A stretch of DNA of 14,606 nt, from the NCBI GenBank assembly GCA_027604005.1, contig JADGJT010000497.1, positions 1 to 14,606 of the forward strand, in the 5' to 3' direction. The position numbers were made by a program, and so were the translations under genes. Positions 1 through 10,147 of this stretch are shown in pieces; within the stretch, counting starts at the first letter, position 1; every line of letters begins with the position of its first letter. Source of the DNA: Dinochytrium kinnereticum (taxonomy: Eukaryota > Chytridiomycota > Chytridiomycetes > Chytridiales > Chytridiaceae). The notes below the pieces were generated by a model. The model saw nothing but the letters and a program-made list of their open reading frames with translations. It was not told where the DNA came from and did no database searches.

Positions 1-35
1 AATAAAAAAATAACAAAAAATTCAAAGACACAAAC

Positions 36-446
36 CTCCTCCAAAAGCGCGTATGCATTCTTCTGCGTAATCTCCGCAGGCTTCTCAAGGTGAACAGCCT
101 GCGCTTTCGGCACAGGGTGGCTGTACCGGTTCTGTCCTCGCGTTCCGTACCCCGTGCGCTGATGTCCTCCCCCCTGATGCTGCTGATGATTCTGTCGAGG
201 AGGAGGAGAGGTGGTCGTCGTCGTCGTCGTCGTCGTCGTAGTAGTAGTTTCCGCCGCGGCGGTGGACGAGCGTCTCCAGCTCCCACCAGGAGCTGCCGCA
301 GCACCACCGCCCGCCCCGAAATCACTCCCACGCGATCCCTGCCGCTCAACACCACCGCGTCCACGTCCACGCACAGATCCTCCCCGCTGTCCACCACCAC
401 CAACCTCTCGCCTCTCAGACTCCTGCCTGCTCTTCTCCGCCGACGT

Positions 447-477
<31 letters not shown>

Positions 478-2417
478 GCAGCAGCCTCCTCTTCAGCCTT
501 GGCCGCCTTGAGTGCTGCCTCCTTCTCAGCAGCCAAACGAGCCTCCTCTGCAGCCTTCTCCTTGGCGATCCGCTCCTCCTCCTCCTTGGCCTTGCGCGCC
601 GCCTCCTCCTCGGCAAGTCGCTTGGCCTCCCTCTCCTTGCGGCGCTCCTCAACCTTCCTCTGGAACTCGGCCTCGTCTCGGGGCTTGGCCGCTCCAAACG
701 GGTTGGCCTTGGGCTTTTCCGGGGCGGGCGAGGGGAGGCTCATGCTGGCGTCGCTGATGGGGCTGGCGAGAACCTCATGCTGGTTGGGGGATAAGGGCGA
801 CACGCTCGCGGGGGAGTCGGTGACAGATCGGGGCTTGAGATCCAGTCTCTTGCGTTCCTTTAAAACGGGGCCTGAGAAGAGGAATGTTGGTGGACCGTTC
901 AATGATCAAAGAAACTTAAAATAATAAAGTCCTCCCGTGCGTGGATCGATCTGGCAGGAAAGTAAATAAATAAAAAATTGTAATCACCTGGTAACGGCGG
1001 CGCGCTGCTCCAGCTCTCCCTGCTTCGTCCTCCTCCACCAAAGCTACCCCTCTCCGACCCCCTATCAAACCCACGATCACGCTCCGAGTAACTTCCACCA
1101 CCACTGCGGAACCCACGGTCACCACCATAACCGCCGCTGCCAAACCCACTGCCACGGGGACGATCATACCCACCGCTCCTGTCACTGAAAGACGGGGAGA
1201 CGGCACGAGGAGGTGGAGGGGCCCTCGCGCTGCTTCTCCAGTCCGAGGGAATGTCGGCCTCGGGGCGTGATCTCTCGGAAAAGCTATCGCCCCTGCTGCT
1301 GCCACGGCTGTCTCCCTTGGCTTTTGGTTTTGGGTTTGGTCATATGTTGTTTGTTGCGGTTTTGTTTTTGTTTTTTTTGTTTTTTGTTTTTTGGTTGTGA
1401 TTAAGAAAGAGGATGAGCAATGAAACTATGAGATTTTCCTTCCTGTCAATTCTCTACTTACAGTCTGCAATGTCTATCCTCATGGCTCGACCGTTCAGTG
1501 ATTCTCCCGAGCGGCCGACAGCAGACTTGATGGAATCAAGGTCAACAAACTCGCAGTACCCGTACCCCTTCAACCTGCCCGTTTCATCCCTCAGTAGACG
1601 AACGTTTTTCACCTTGAGCCCAGAAAAGGAGTAAATCAGACCACAGGAACTGAAAGTGAGAAACCAGCAGACCAAGCCCCCCTCACCTGAAGGTCAGAGA
1701 AAAATTGTTGGACATCGTCCTCAGTAACGCCGTACGAGAGGTTACCAATGAAGACGGTGTACGGGGGGGATGTTGGGAAGTTTAAATTGGTGGGAGTGAA
1801 GTCTCTCTCCCTCTCACGCTCTAAAGCCAAGGTCAGTGACCGATCCAAACCGATGATCAAGCCAAAAGAAACAGGAGAAAGAAGAAGAAGAAAAAAACAC
1901 ACCATGAGGCCTGTCACGACTCGGATAGCCTGAACTGTAGCTGTCTCCTGCAAAACAACCCCAGGGATCAGCATGGACACTCTCTTAAGCATATAGGCTT
2001 TCGATTAAAAAGAGCTTTACCTCCAGAACTTTCACCATATCCAGCGGCTGGAAATATGATCAGAGATTTGAGAGAAGAAAAAAAAGTCCTTTCGATTAGC
2101 TCATGCAGATCCTCCCCCGCCCCCTCCCCCCATTAAGAATGCAAACGCTGGCATTCAGAAAAGAAAGACGAAAATACTCACGACCAGTGGGAAGATCAAC
2201 ATCATCCGCCCAAGACCCGCCCCCACCACTTGGCGTGGCGAATTCTGCATGGACCAAAAAACGGGTTAGGAAGCAGTTCCCTCGTCGACTTTACCCATTC
2301 CATGCATGCATGAGGCGGCCAGACAACATTCCAGGCCGTAGAAATCTGACATCGCTTACCGCTGTTGAATTCAGCCAGACTCATCTTCTTCCCCTTCTCC
2401 TTCTTTGCCTTGGACAT
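36..2417 (-). CDS. EIF4B: eIF4B-family translation initiation factor (8 exons, 3' end outside window)
   Basis: eIF4B stimulates eIF4A helicase and mRNA recruitment to the 40S ribosome in the cytosol. Exons read on the minus strand: 2417-2360, 2244-2182, 2047-2021, 1947-1903, 1820-1687, 1612-1462, 1320-988, 871-36, giving 549 residues so far. The N-terminus is Lys-rich with KKMSLAEF, followed by GGSWADDVDLPT, both eIF4B/eIF4H hallmarks. An RRM spans about residues 85-159, with RNP2 VFIGNL (87-92) and RNP1 KGYGYCEF (124-131). Residues 160-270 are Ser/Arg/Gly-rich and contain a DWR motif. Then come KERKRLDLKPRS (275-286) and NPFGAAKPRDE (327-337), typical of the eIF4B C-terminal half, a long Glu/Lys/Ala helix, a polyalanine run, a polythreonine run and an RG-rich tail. 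The last visible exon ends in NAYALLEE at 36, followed by a likely GTTTGT donor; the rest lies beyond base 1. Family assignment is firm; the small 5' exons are inferred from frame and motif continuity. Confidence 0.9.
212..249. repeat. (GTC)n/(GTA)n trinucleotide repeat coding polythreonine
   Basis: Eight GTC units (214-237) followed by three GTA units, inside the last visible exon of the eIF4B gene. On the coding (minus) strand they read as ACT then ACG codons, giving a run of about 13 threonines. The unit is three bases long, so length change would not break the frame. Confidence 0.9.
448..486. repeat. (GCA)n trinucleotide repeat coding polyalanine
   Basis: A GCA/GCC run with one GAA interruption, reading as GCT codons on the minus strand. 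It encodes two alanine runs separated by one serine, at the end of the Glu/Lys/Ala-rich helical segment of the eIF4B-like protein. Confidence 0.9.
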
Positions 2418-2488
2418 GTTGGATGCAGCAGACTTTGGTTTGAACGAAAGAAAAAAAAATCTTGGGACACCAAAAAGGGCACACCAAA

Positions 2489-2527
2489 CCCCCCCCCACA
2501 AAAAAAAAAAAAAAAAAAAAAGGGGGG
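2489..2527. promoter_or_regulatory. Homopolymer tract C9-AC-A22-G6 upstream of the eIF4B gene
   Basis: Nine C, then A-C, then 22 A and six G in succession, lying about 70-110 bp upstream of the eIF4B start codon at 2417. On the gene's strand this is a poly(dT) tract. Poly(dA:dT) tracts in fungal promoters commonly exclude nucleosomes, so a promoter role is plausible but inferred. The flanking C and G runs could pair across the A tract. Exact run lengths may be unreliable in an assembly. Confidence 0.5.
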
Positions 2528-3913
2528 ACCATCTCTTTGGAAGGAATGTGAGGTTGAGGGGGTGTGTGTGTGAAGGCTTTGATGAAGGATATTTGAGATT
2601 CGGGGTATAGCTTCACTTGGTCCAAGGAATGAGTGCCCGCGTTAGAGGATCCTGAGGCTGGATTGGGCACGCAGACGCCCTCACTGCACCTCAACATCGA
2701 GGAACTTTTTAACTTTTTGCTTTCATTACGATTGCTGTAATGTAAGAGCTTACAACGGTATTTGACTAAAAGTAAATATGCATTGTTTTTATATCAGATC
2801 CATGCTGATCTAATCAACTCCTTTTTTTTTCTTTTCTTCTTTCTTCTCGGGTTTTTATTTGAGGGTTTGTTGGTTCAATAATGTCAGCGATTTATAACCT
2901 CAGTTTTATTCCGGCTTTGTTTTATCTGAATACCCCCATATTGCCCTCAAGTCGTTCGGCGCAGACATTACCTAAACATCGAGACGTGACGATCCCATCC
3001 CATTTCATCTCATGTATGATGACTTCCACATTCCTTCCATAAAATGCATCAAGCTGCTCCTCCTCGACAAGATTCGTGTGATCTGAGCATCCTGCCTTGA
3101 AGTTCCAAAAATCCTTTTTTTTTTTATCGGCATTTAGAGGTGCTTGCGACCTGCGGATCAGACCAACCGCGTGAGCAATGCCCTGTGTCGCGTTACCGCC
3201 TTCCAAGCATCGCTATGGCCTTTGGTGCGCGTCACGGTAGGTGGGTGAATGAAAGGATTTATGGGAGGGAGGAATTGAAGTCGTCAACGTCATTCAAATC
3301 AAGGTTGGGGCGTTGAGGGGCACCGCGAATGAGTCAAGGCCGTCGCGATCGATGTGGTTGATCAGACGAGGTGAAGGATTTGAATGACGGATATGTGAAT
3401 TGGGGGGGGGTTGATTGCGTTGAAATATTGTGGTCTGATGATGGGTGTCTTTCCTTGATGACGTTATAGTTGAATCGATGTCGCCCTGAGAATAGGCGGC
3501 CACAGCTGGGGAAGTTGAGGAAGGAGGATTGAATAGAATTATTTATGGCGGTTGAAGATGTCAAGCAAACACCTGGTTTTTGAGGAATTGGTAGGGAGGA
3601 TCGTTGATTTGATGTGAAGTTTTGCTTTATTTTAAATAAAACGCTTGCTGTTCTTACCATATTTCTAAATCTCTGGGAGATGCCCTCATCGCCTTTGGCA
3701 TCGAGAACGAATGGTGGAAAAAGGAGAATACAAACAAATTCCACTGTGTCTAACTGCTTAACACGGTGTTCAATAATTGGGTGATGGAGGAGTCGCCATA
3801 TATTATTAAGTAAGCGGCAAGGTCATTATATTAAACAAATCCAACATTATTGCTATGAACCAGTCCTTGTAAACCCACGTCATCTCTCTTTCCCCTCCCT
3901 ACCCAGAAAACCA
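2528..3913. other. Intergenic stretch, no supported gene
   Basis: This lies between the 3' end of the coiled-coil gene (3914) and the upstream region of the eIF4B gene, both on the minus strand. It should hold the coiled-coil gene's 3' UTR and the eIF4B promoter. Two minus-strand open frames exist (2922-3206 and 3334-3744), but neither opens with an ATG and I recognise no domain in either. The second contains a possible GTAAGA splice donor at 3657-3652, so a small spliced gene or its remnant cannot be excluded. Homopolymer runs of T (3116-3125) and G (3402-3409) are also present. Confidence 0.5.
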
Positions 3914-6900
3914 CTACGTTGCTGCAAGCTTTGCTACCGTCACCCTCATATCCGGCCTAATGTCCGCATTCCCCACATTCCTCACAAACATGGCATTATT
4001 GGGATGCATCGTCGCAGCATTCTGCAAGAACTGGCTCAGCTCTGGTGCCTCAATGACCACCAGATCCGCCTCAGTCGGAAGAATCGACCCAAGCTCTTTC
4101 AACCGCGCCTGCTCAGCCTTCATCGATTTGGCCAGATCGTTCATCCGCCTATCACGGATCTTCATGGCCTCTATTCTCTCCAGGACGCGTTCCGTCGCCC
4201 GCTTGTCGATTCGAGACTGCATTCTCTCGAACTCAAGACGGAGGCGTCGCTCGGCGTTCAGGTTCGTGCGGAGGTCGTAGCAGTGCATCTCGAATTGTTC
4301 GCGGTTGTACGTTTCGGCTTCTAATGCTGCCTTGGTGTCTGCGAGCTCGCGTTCCAGTATCTCGACACGTATTTTAAGGGATTTGCATAGATCGTTCAGC
4401 TTCTTTTCTTCTTCTTGCAGGTGGTAGAGAGATGAGGTGAGGGTGACGATTTGATCCGTCTTCTCCTTGATGGTTAAGGCGGCTTCTTGCTGTTCTTGGC
4501 TGATGGTGTGCTTAAGCTCCTCGATTTTGGTCAGGACAGAGTCAAGGTGGATCTTCATCTCGTTGCGGTCCGTGATGGCGGCTGCTTGACTCGCTGCGAG
4601 AGACTCGTTCTCTAATCTGATGGCCGCGATCTCTTCCCGGAGACGCCTGTCTTCTTCTTCGAGGGCGGCCTGCTTTCTCATCAAGGCGTCCTGCTTCATT
4701 GACAACTCGACATTGTGCTCGATAAGAAGGGTCTGCTTGTGTTCGAGACTCTTGTGCTCCAGCGTCAGTGTGTTGTGAGCTGCGTGGAGCTGTTGAAGCT
4801 CAAGCCTGAGGGTAGATTCAGTGGCGGAGCTTGTATCTTTAAACATGTCAAACTGCTTATGAAGCTCATCGCACTCGTCCTCCTTCTTCTTCAAATCGGC
4901 TCTCACAAGCCGGATCTTGTCCGTCAGGAGGCGTTTATCGTTTGCCAAGTTAATTTTCGCCGCATTCAGCTTCTCGACCTGCTCTTCCAACGACGTGGTG
5001 CGCTCCTCGCTTGTTCTCTTGAGCTGTGCAAGTTCGAAGGATAGAATATTGACGTTTGCAAGCTCTCTGTCCAGGTTGTTTTGAAGGTCCGTCACTTGGA
5101 ACATGAGCTGCTCTTTAGTCTCCTGAAGTTTTCGAATGGTCTTGGTGTCCTCACTCCTCTGGTTCTGGAGCTCCGTGATCTTCTCCTCTCGCATCGATAC
5201 CTCCTTATCATGTTTTTGCACTGACGATCTGAACGCTGTCTCAAGCTGATCCTTTGACCTGGTCAAGGATTTCAACGCTGATGAGAGCCTCTCATTCTCA
5301 TTCTTTGAAAGCCTCAACGCAGCTTCGAGATCCCTTTTGGAGCTGGACGTGATCTCCAGCTCTCTGGCGAGATCCCCAGCCTTGTTCTCCAGCTCGTACT
5401 TGGTTTGCTCCTGCAGGCGTGATAGCTCCCTCAACTCGCGCTCAAGTTGCTCCGCGTGAAGAGATTTGGCGTCCAGAGAGAATTTCAGGCCCTGGTTTTC
5501 TTTGGTGACAGCGTCAAGCTCCGAGGTAAGCTTCACATTGAGATCATCCGCTATCCTCTTTGCCTCTCCAGTAATGTTGAATTGGATCACAATCTCCTCC
5601 AACTCGAACTCAAGCTCCTTCACCCTCGTTTGGGACGCCGCAAGGTCCTGGGAGGCTCGCTCGAAATCTCTCGAGAGCTTGTCGAGGTTTCTTTGAAGAA
5701 TCTCGTTCCGGCTAATGATTGAGTCGGACCCATGCTCAGCCTCCTTTTTCAGTCTACCGATCGTCTCACTCATGACGAGGAACTCTCGAAACGAATCATG
5801 GAGCTTGGACTTGAGCTGGGCCTTTTGCTGCTCCATCTCCGTGATTTTTGCGTCCTTCCCGCGACCTTCCTCCTTTATCTCCTCGATCTGGGCTAGGAGC
5901 TTTTTTAAAGTGGTTTTTTGTCAGAAGACCCGTTATTGCTCGTTCAAACAGAGAGAGAAATGAAATAAATTGCATACCATTCGTTTCTCCTCCTCCGAAT
6001 TGATTAAAAATGCCATCAACGATGACATCTCTGCCTTCAAGTACCGTACATCCTGCTGCAACCTCGAGCTCTCATTCATCTGCCACTCCTCCGCGTACAT
6101 ATAGTATCGCATCGATCGATTCAGAGCCACCTTTAGTTTCTCCACATTAGAGTGCTCCCTCTTCTCGGAGACTGTCCGGTCGTATAACTTCTCCCTCAGT
6201 TGTCTTATTTCCTTATCCTTGGCCTCTAACGTGCGTTTGTAAAGAGCGCCTGAGAAGAATCGTGGGGGTGTCTTGCCAGCCGATGCGACATTTCGTTCCG
6301 CGGCTGCGGCTGCCGCCGCCGCCTTACTCTCGTAAAACACATAGCGGTCTCGTTCGATACGCTGTGAGAAATCGTTGTAGACCGTGTTAAGCTTTTCCGT
6401 TGGGTCGTGGATGATCTCAAAGTACGGTGGATCAGTCAAGCGCTTCCCATCCTCGACTTCATCAATCTGATGAATGGACTCCATCAATGCAGGTACAACG
6501 GCTCCCGTTGATGTTGTTAGCGTGTGACGCGGTGTGGCATTCTTCCCCTGGGTTCCGTCAGTGGCTGGGTCGACGTTCAGATCGCCTTCTTCCATACCAT
6601 GTGACGACGGGTCGGTGACGATTCCAGCCGCTGTATTCGCGTGGCGCGATAAGCAATGCTCAAATGCACCCATCAACGAGCTCTGACATTGCTTGCAAAC
6701 CCTTAGCGAAACGAGCATGGGTTCCCCATGATGCCCTGCATGCCCGTCCAACCCCTCACCCAGAACTTCTGACATCTCGTCCTCGGCATGAGCATTATGA
6801 AGGCTGTGACTCCGGTCATGCGTGTGCTGGTGAACAACCCCATTCAGAATCTCCTTTGCTTCTCGCTTCCCTCTCCGGTGTTGCAGCTGTGTGCGATTCT

Positions 6901-7312
6901 GCGTGGTGGATCTAGGCGCGGGGTCGGGTTGTGGCGATGGTGGGGGTTGCTGGTTAGACCACTGAAGGCGATGGCTTTGCGTGTCGTTGGTGGTGGGCCT
7001 TGTCTCTGGGTGTGAGATGGGGGGTAAAGGCGGGTGGTTTGTAAAGTTCTCGGTCCAATGAGGCTTGCTGGAAGGATTGTTTGAAACGCCATTGGAAACA
7101 CCGTGACCATTCGCTGTGATCGTGGGATCAGGTGGGTCAGAGGAGGTCAAAGGATCCGTGACGGCGGATTGAAGTTTTGGGGAGTGTGAGACGGGGGGGG
7201 GGGCATTGGAGGCCGCCTGGGAAGGCAGAGGTGAGCTGGAAGGGACGAGCGAGACGGATTTTCTTGATAGCCCATCCGGCTTGTGCCTTAATCTCTCTGA
7301 CGCTGCCTGCAT
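3914..7312 (-). CDS. Long coiled-coil protein of unknown function (2 exons)
   Basis: Exon 1 is 7312-5978 (445 codons). A GTATGC donor opens a 78-nt intron to an AAG acceptor at 5900, and exon 2 is 5899-3914, for 1,106 residues. A CAG acceptor at 5888 is also in frame and would shorten the protein by four residues. Residues 1-200 are Pro/Ser/Thr/His-rich and probably disordered. A C-x2-C-x10-C-x3-H cluster (C206, C209, C220, H224) could bind zinc. Polyalanine follows at 331-338. From about residue 360 to 1,040 the protein is almost uninterrupted heptad-type sequence rich in Glu, Leu, Lys and Gln, which implies a long rod. It ends in a short non-coiled tail rich in Val, Asn and Met. Such architecture fits cytoskeletal, centrosomal or flagellar scaffolds, but I recognise no specific family. 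An 11-base G run (7193-7203; C on the coding strand) near the N-terminus is a slippage-prone site. Confidence 0.85.
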
Positions 7313-7460
7313 GCTGTTGGCGCGTGGAACAGCTCAGGAGGCCGTCAGTCGCCACCGTTTCGCTGGTCTCAACCGTGGGTAAGCCTTGGGTTTATGGATT
7401 GCCAGCCAATTTAGAGACAATCTCAAAGGATCTACAGCATGCAGGAAAGGCATTCACGAA
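7313..7460. promoter_or_regulatory. Short divergent intergenic region, probable bidirectional promoter
   Basis: The coiled-coil gene starts at 7312 on the minus strand and the PB1-like gene most likely at 7461 on the plus strand, leaving about 150 bp for both promoters and leaders. No clear TATA box is visible. A GTAAGC at 7379 and an AG at 7444 would define a 66-nt intron in a longer plus-strand transcript, so a 5' UTR intron is possible. Confidence 0.5.
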
Positions 7461-9597
7461 ATGGCCAAAGAGAGTGAGGGAATAAGCAGCGGCATGCCCA
7501 ACGAGGCCCTTCTCAGTCACCAACGGGGCGATAACGTGCAGGCCAATTCTTCGTCAATATGGGTCAAATGTTTCTTTCTGGACCGCCTCGAGGTGTTCAT
7601 CGTCAGCGATTTCATCACATTTGCTGAATTCAGAACGAGAGTTGCCGAGGCCCTGGGAGCGCGAAGGAATCCTCCTGGAACTTTAGCGGGATCTGGGCGC
7701 AGGCGCCTGGAGGAGGACTTGAGCGATTCTGATGACTCTGACAGTGAAATTGAGAAGGAGAGGAGGCAGGATCAGGCAGCTTCCGCGACGATGGACATGG
7801 ACTCTAATTCCTTTGACATGGAGTTTGTGGATGCAGATGGCTACAAGTCTCCTTTAGATGGTCAGGGAGCGCTGGAGATTGCATTTTCCATCTTTCATCT
7901 GCTTAAGAGGAGCTTTCTTCATGTCTTTTTGACCTTCCCGGGCCACCATGGTAAGCTTCAGGGCATGTCTATGATGGAACCGCGCTGAGTAGTGACAGAT
8001 GAACTCATCGCAATTCAACACAGCGCATCAAGAGATAAAGAGCACCGAGACACGTCAAGAATCAGCTATTCGCGATCCTCCAACATCGCAGATATCCACC
8101 ATTCAGGAGGAATTAAAAACAACTTCGCTCGATGACTTCCCGATTCAGGTCTCTCAGCAGAAGAAGCCCGACATTCCGAAAACAAATATTAAGATGTCTG
8201 ATATCGCAACAGCACGGCCAAGAATAGATGTCGCGCCAACAAGCATCAGGCAAGCAAAGGACTCCAACTCGGCCGTTACAGGAGGACCCAAGAACACTGT
8301 CGCCCGTCATCGCATGTCGCGGGACAGTGGTGGACTCGAGCTGTTTGAGGACGATTTGAGTGGGATTTCCACTCTGGACGGCCGTCCAGGTAGGCGAAAA
8401 TGGAACGTCACAGGAAGTGCTGCCTTTTGGACTCCAAGCATTTTCTCACCAGAAGCCGAGGAATTTGCGATTCGGACCGCTGAACTTCGGAAGACGCTCG
8501 AAAAGGAACGAAGAAGGGTGAATGACATGAGGATGCAGCCCCATGTAAGAGGAGCGTGGAGGATACGTCACAAGGTTAAGGACTTGCTACCACTTTCACC
8601 CCTCGTCCCGCTGCCCAACTCTGGTAAAGTGCTCGGGACCTCAGAATTGTCGGCTCTAGCGGCAGAAAGACGGAGGAAGTTTGATGAGGCCAAGCGGTTA
8701 TTTGAGAACACTGGACAGACCACCAGGAAGCCCGTTCTAGAGGAGCCCATTTTCAAAAGATCTAGAATGCTTCCAGAGAGGCCCCGAAAGCCCGAGACTT
8801 CTTTATCATCCGTTGACAAAAGACCACGATTGCAGGAAAGAGTCTCACTAAAGCCCCAAACCTTTAGCTCTCACTCTGACAAGCCTGCAAGGAAGAGTGA
8901 GGGACCTGAGAGAACCCCGATAGAGAAAACGTTTGGATCTGCAGTAAGCGCCAGTGAATCCAAGGTAGTTCGGGATACACGGGTAGGCAACCTCACAGTT
9001 ATCAAGACAACGCGCCGACCAACCCAAATCTCACAAGATACGGAGCAAAATAAGAAGCCCAATCCTGAAAAAATCGTGCCGGGACACCGTGAACAAGTGG
9101 ATGTGGCTCAAGGAGGGTCCTGGATGGAGATGAAGTGGCTCCCTGCTGGATACTATCCCACGGTGCCATTGGACACGGCGGCTAGCTCTTTGAATGGCCA
9201 CCCACACGACAAGCGGCCACAGAAGATCCCAATAAAGAAGGAAGGTCACCACCCAGGCGACGATGACATGGGGGCCGTCAACGCGCAGGTTGCCGTGATC
9301 CTCGGTGAATCATTTGGCGATCATACCAAAGGAAAGGGTGGGAACGGAAGCATTCAATCTATATTGGATGCGACGGCGGGGGGCGGACCCTCAATGGCCA
9401 AAGCTCCGAGACCCGGGGGTGTCATTAGCCGGGCAAACAACAGCTCCATTGTCGTGTCTCTACCTGCTACAATGGCGTTGTCGATTCCCCGTGGCATGCT
9501 GCGGTTTGATAGCGGAGGCGGGGTTCCTCACATGGGCCAGGGAATAAGCAGCGGAGGGGTGGGATTGAAAGGCAAAGCTGGAGGCAACGTGAAATAA
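7461..9597 (+). CDS. PB1-like domain protein of unknown function (2 exons)
   Basis: Exons 7461-7950 and 8024-9597 join in phase across a 73-nt intron (GTAAGC to ACACAG), giving 687 residues. I chose ATG 7461 for its good context (G at -3, G at +4); an in-frame ATG at 7386 would add 25 residues. Residues 33-66 resemble the first half of a PB1 fold, including a Lys in the first strand (IWVKCFF). Residues 121-141 carry an OPCA-like acidic motif (EFVDADGYKSPLDGQ, then ALEIAF), and LHVFL (153-157) suits the last strand. Between the halves sits a roughly 50-residue insert with a Ser/Asp stretch (SDSDDSDSE). PB1 domains pair signalling scaffolds, so a binding partner with a PB1 domain is expected. 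The rest is low-complexity, basic and Ser/Pro-rich with a short helical segment near FAIRTAELRKTLEKERRR. An AATAAA (9593-9598) overlaps the stop codon. The domain call is by eye. Confidence 0.75.
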
Positions 9598-10147
9598 AGA
9601 TGATGTAGACAGGCTGCAGACGAACAAAGCGAAATGAATGAATGAATGAATGAATGAATGCATGAATCAACGGCTGAATGACTGCAATGACGGTGAAGAT
9701 GACGGGCATCACGGACGGATCGCGCGAGTCGCCGTCGTCCTTCACTTGTCTTCCGGAGCTGTTTGTTTCGTCACTCTTGCCTCATTTTCTGAAACGGCAG
9801 CATCGTTCTGGCTCTGCCCTCCTCTGAACGGTGGAATTATTAATTTTTGGGGGAACAAAAAGCCCATCCCATTCACCTTCACTTGTCCCATCACGACGAC
9901 GACGGCAACCATCGCCTTCCCGCGTCGCCCGCTGCACGCGCTCTGCTCCCTCGCCATCTCTTCTTCACCACGCCTTCCCGTCACCGCTCTCGCCATCCCT
10001 GCTGCTGCTGCCGCTGGTGCTGCTCGTCTGAACTTGCTCCACTCCCTGCAACCTTGCTCCACTCACCGTTCGCACTTGATCCTCGGCTCTATCCCCTTCA
10101 CACCTTCACCGTTCACCCCTGGAAGATATCAGTTTTCAACGACAACG
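9598..10147 (+). promoter_or_regulatory. Upstream region of the glycerol-3-phosphate dehydrogenase gene
   Basis: A 550-bp gap holding the 3' UTR of the PB1-like gene, a tetranucleotide repeat, and a C/T-rich stretch (about 9860-10140) leading to the GPD start codon. Pyrimidine-rich leaders before the start codon are common in highly expressed fungal genes. An AT-rich patch (9836-9848) is the best TATA-like candidate. Long open frames here lack domains and reflect the skewed composition. Confidence 0.4.
9633..9660. repeat. (AATG)7 microsatellite
   Basis: Seven perfect AATG units 36 bp after the stop codon of the PB1-like gene, followed by a degenerate CATGAATC. It is non-coding and likely length-variable between strains. 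Confidence 0.95.

Noticed and set aside
90..924. Long plus-strand open frames rich in Arg, Ser or Ala
   Set aside because: They are antisense to the repeat-rich last exon of the eIF4B gene, whose frame carries family motifs. Low-complexity GC-rich coding sequence opens all frames.
7311..7380. Alternative first exon for the PB1-like gene starting at ATG 7311
   Set aside because: It can be spliced in frame by a 66-nt intron (7379-7444), but the start has a poor context and overlaps the coiled-coil gene's start codon. ATG 7461 is simpler.
10090..10125. CCCCT motifs resembling yeast stress-response elements before the GPD gene
   Set aside because: The motif is five bases long in a C/T-rich leader, so chance occurrence is expected, and yeast regulation may not apply to this organism.
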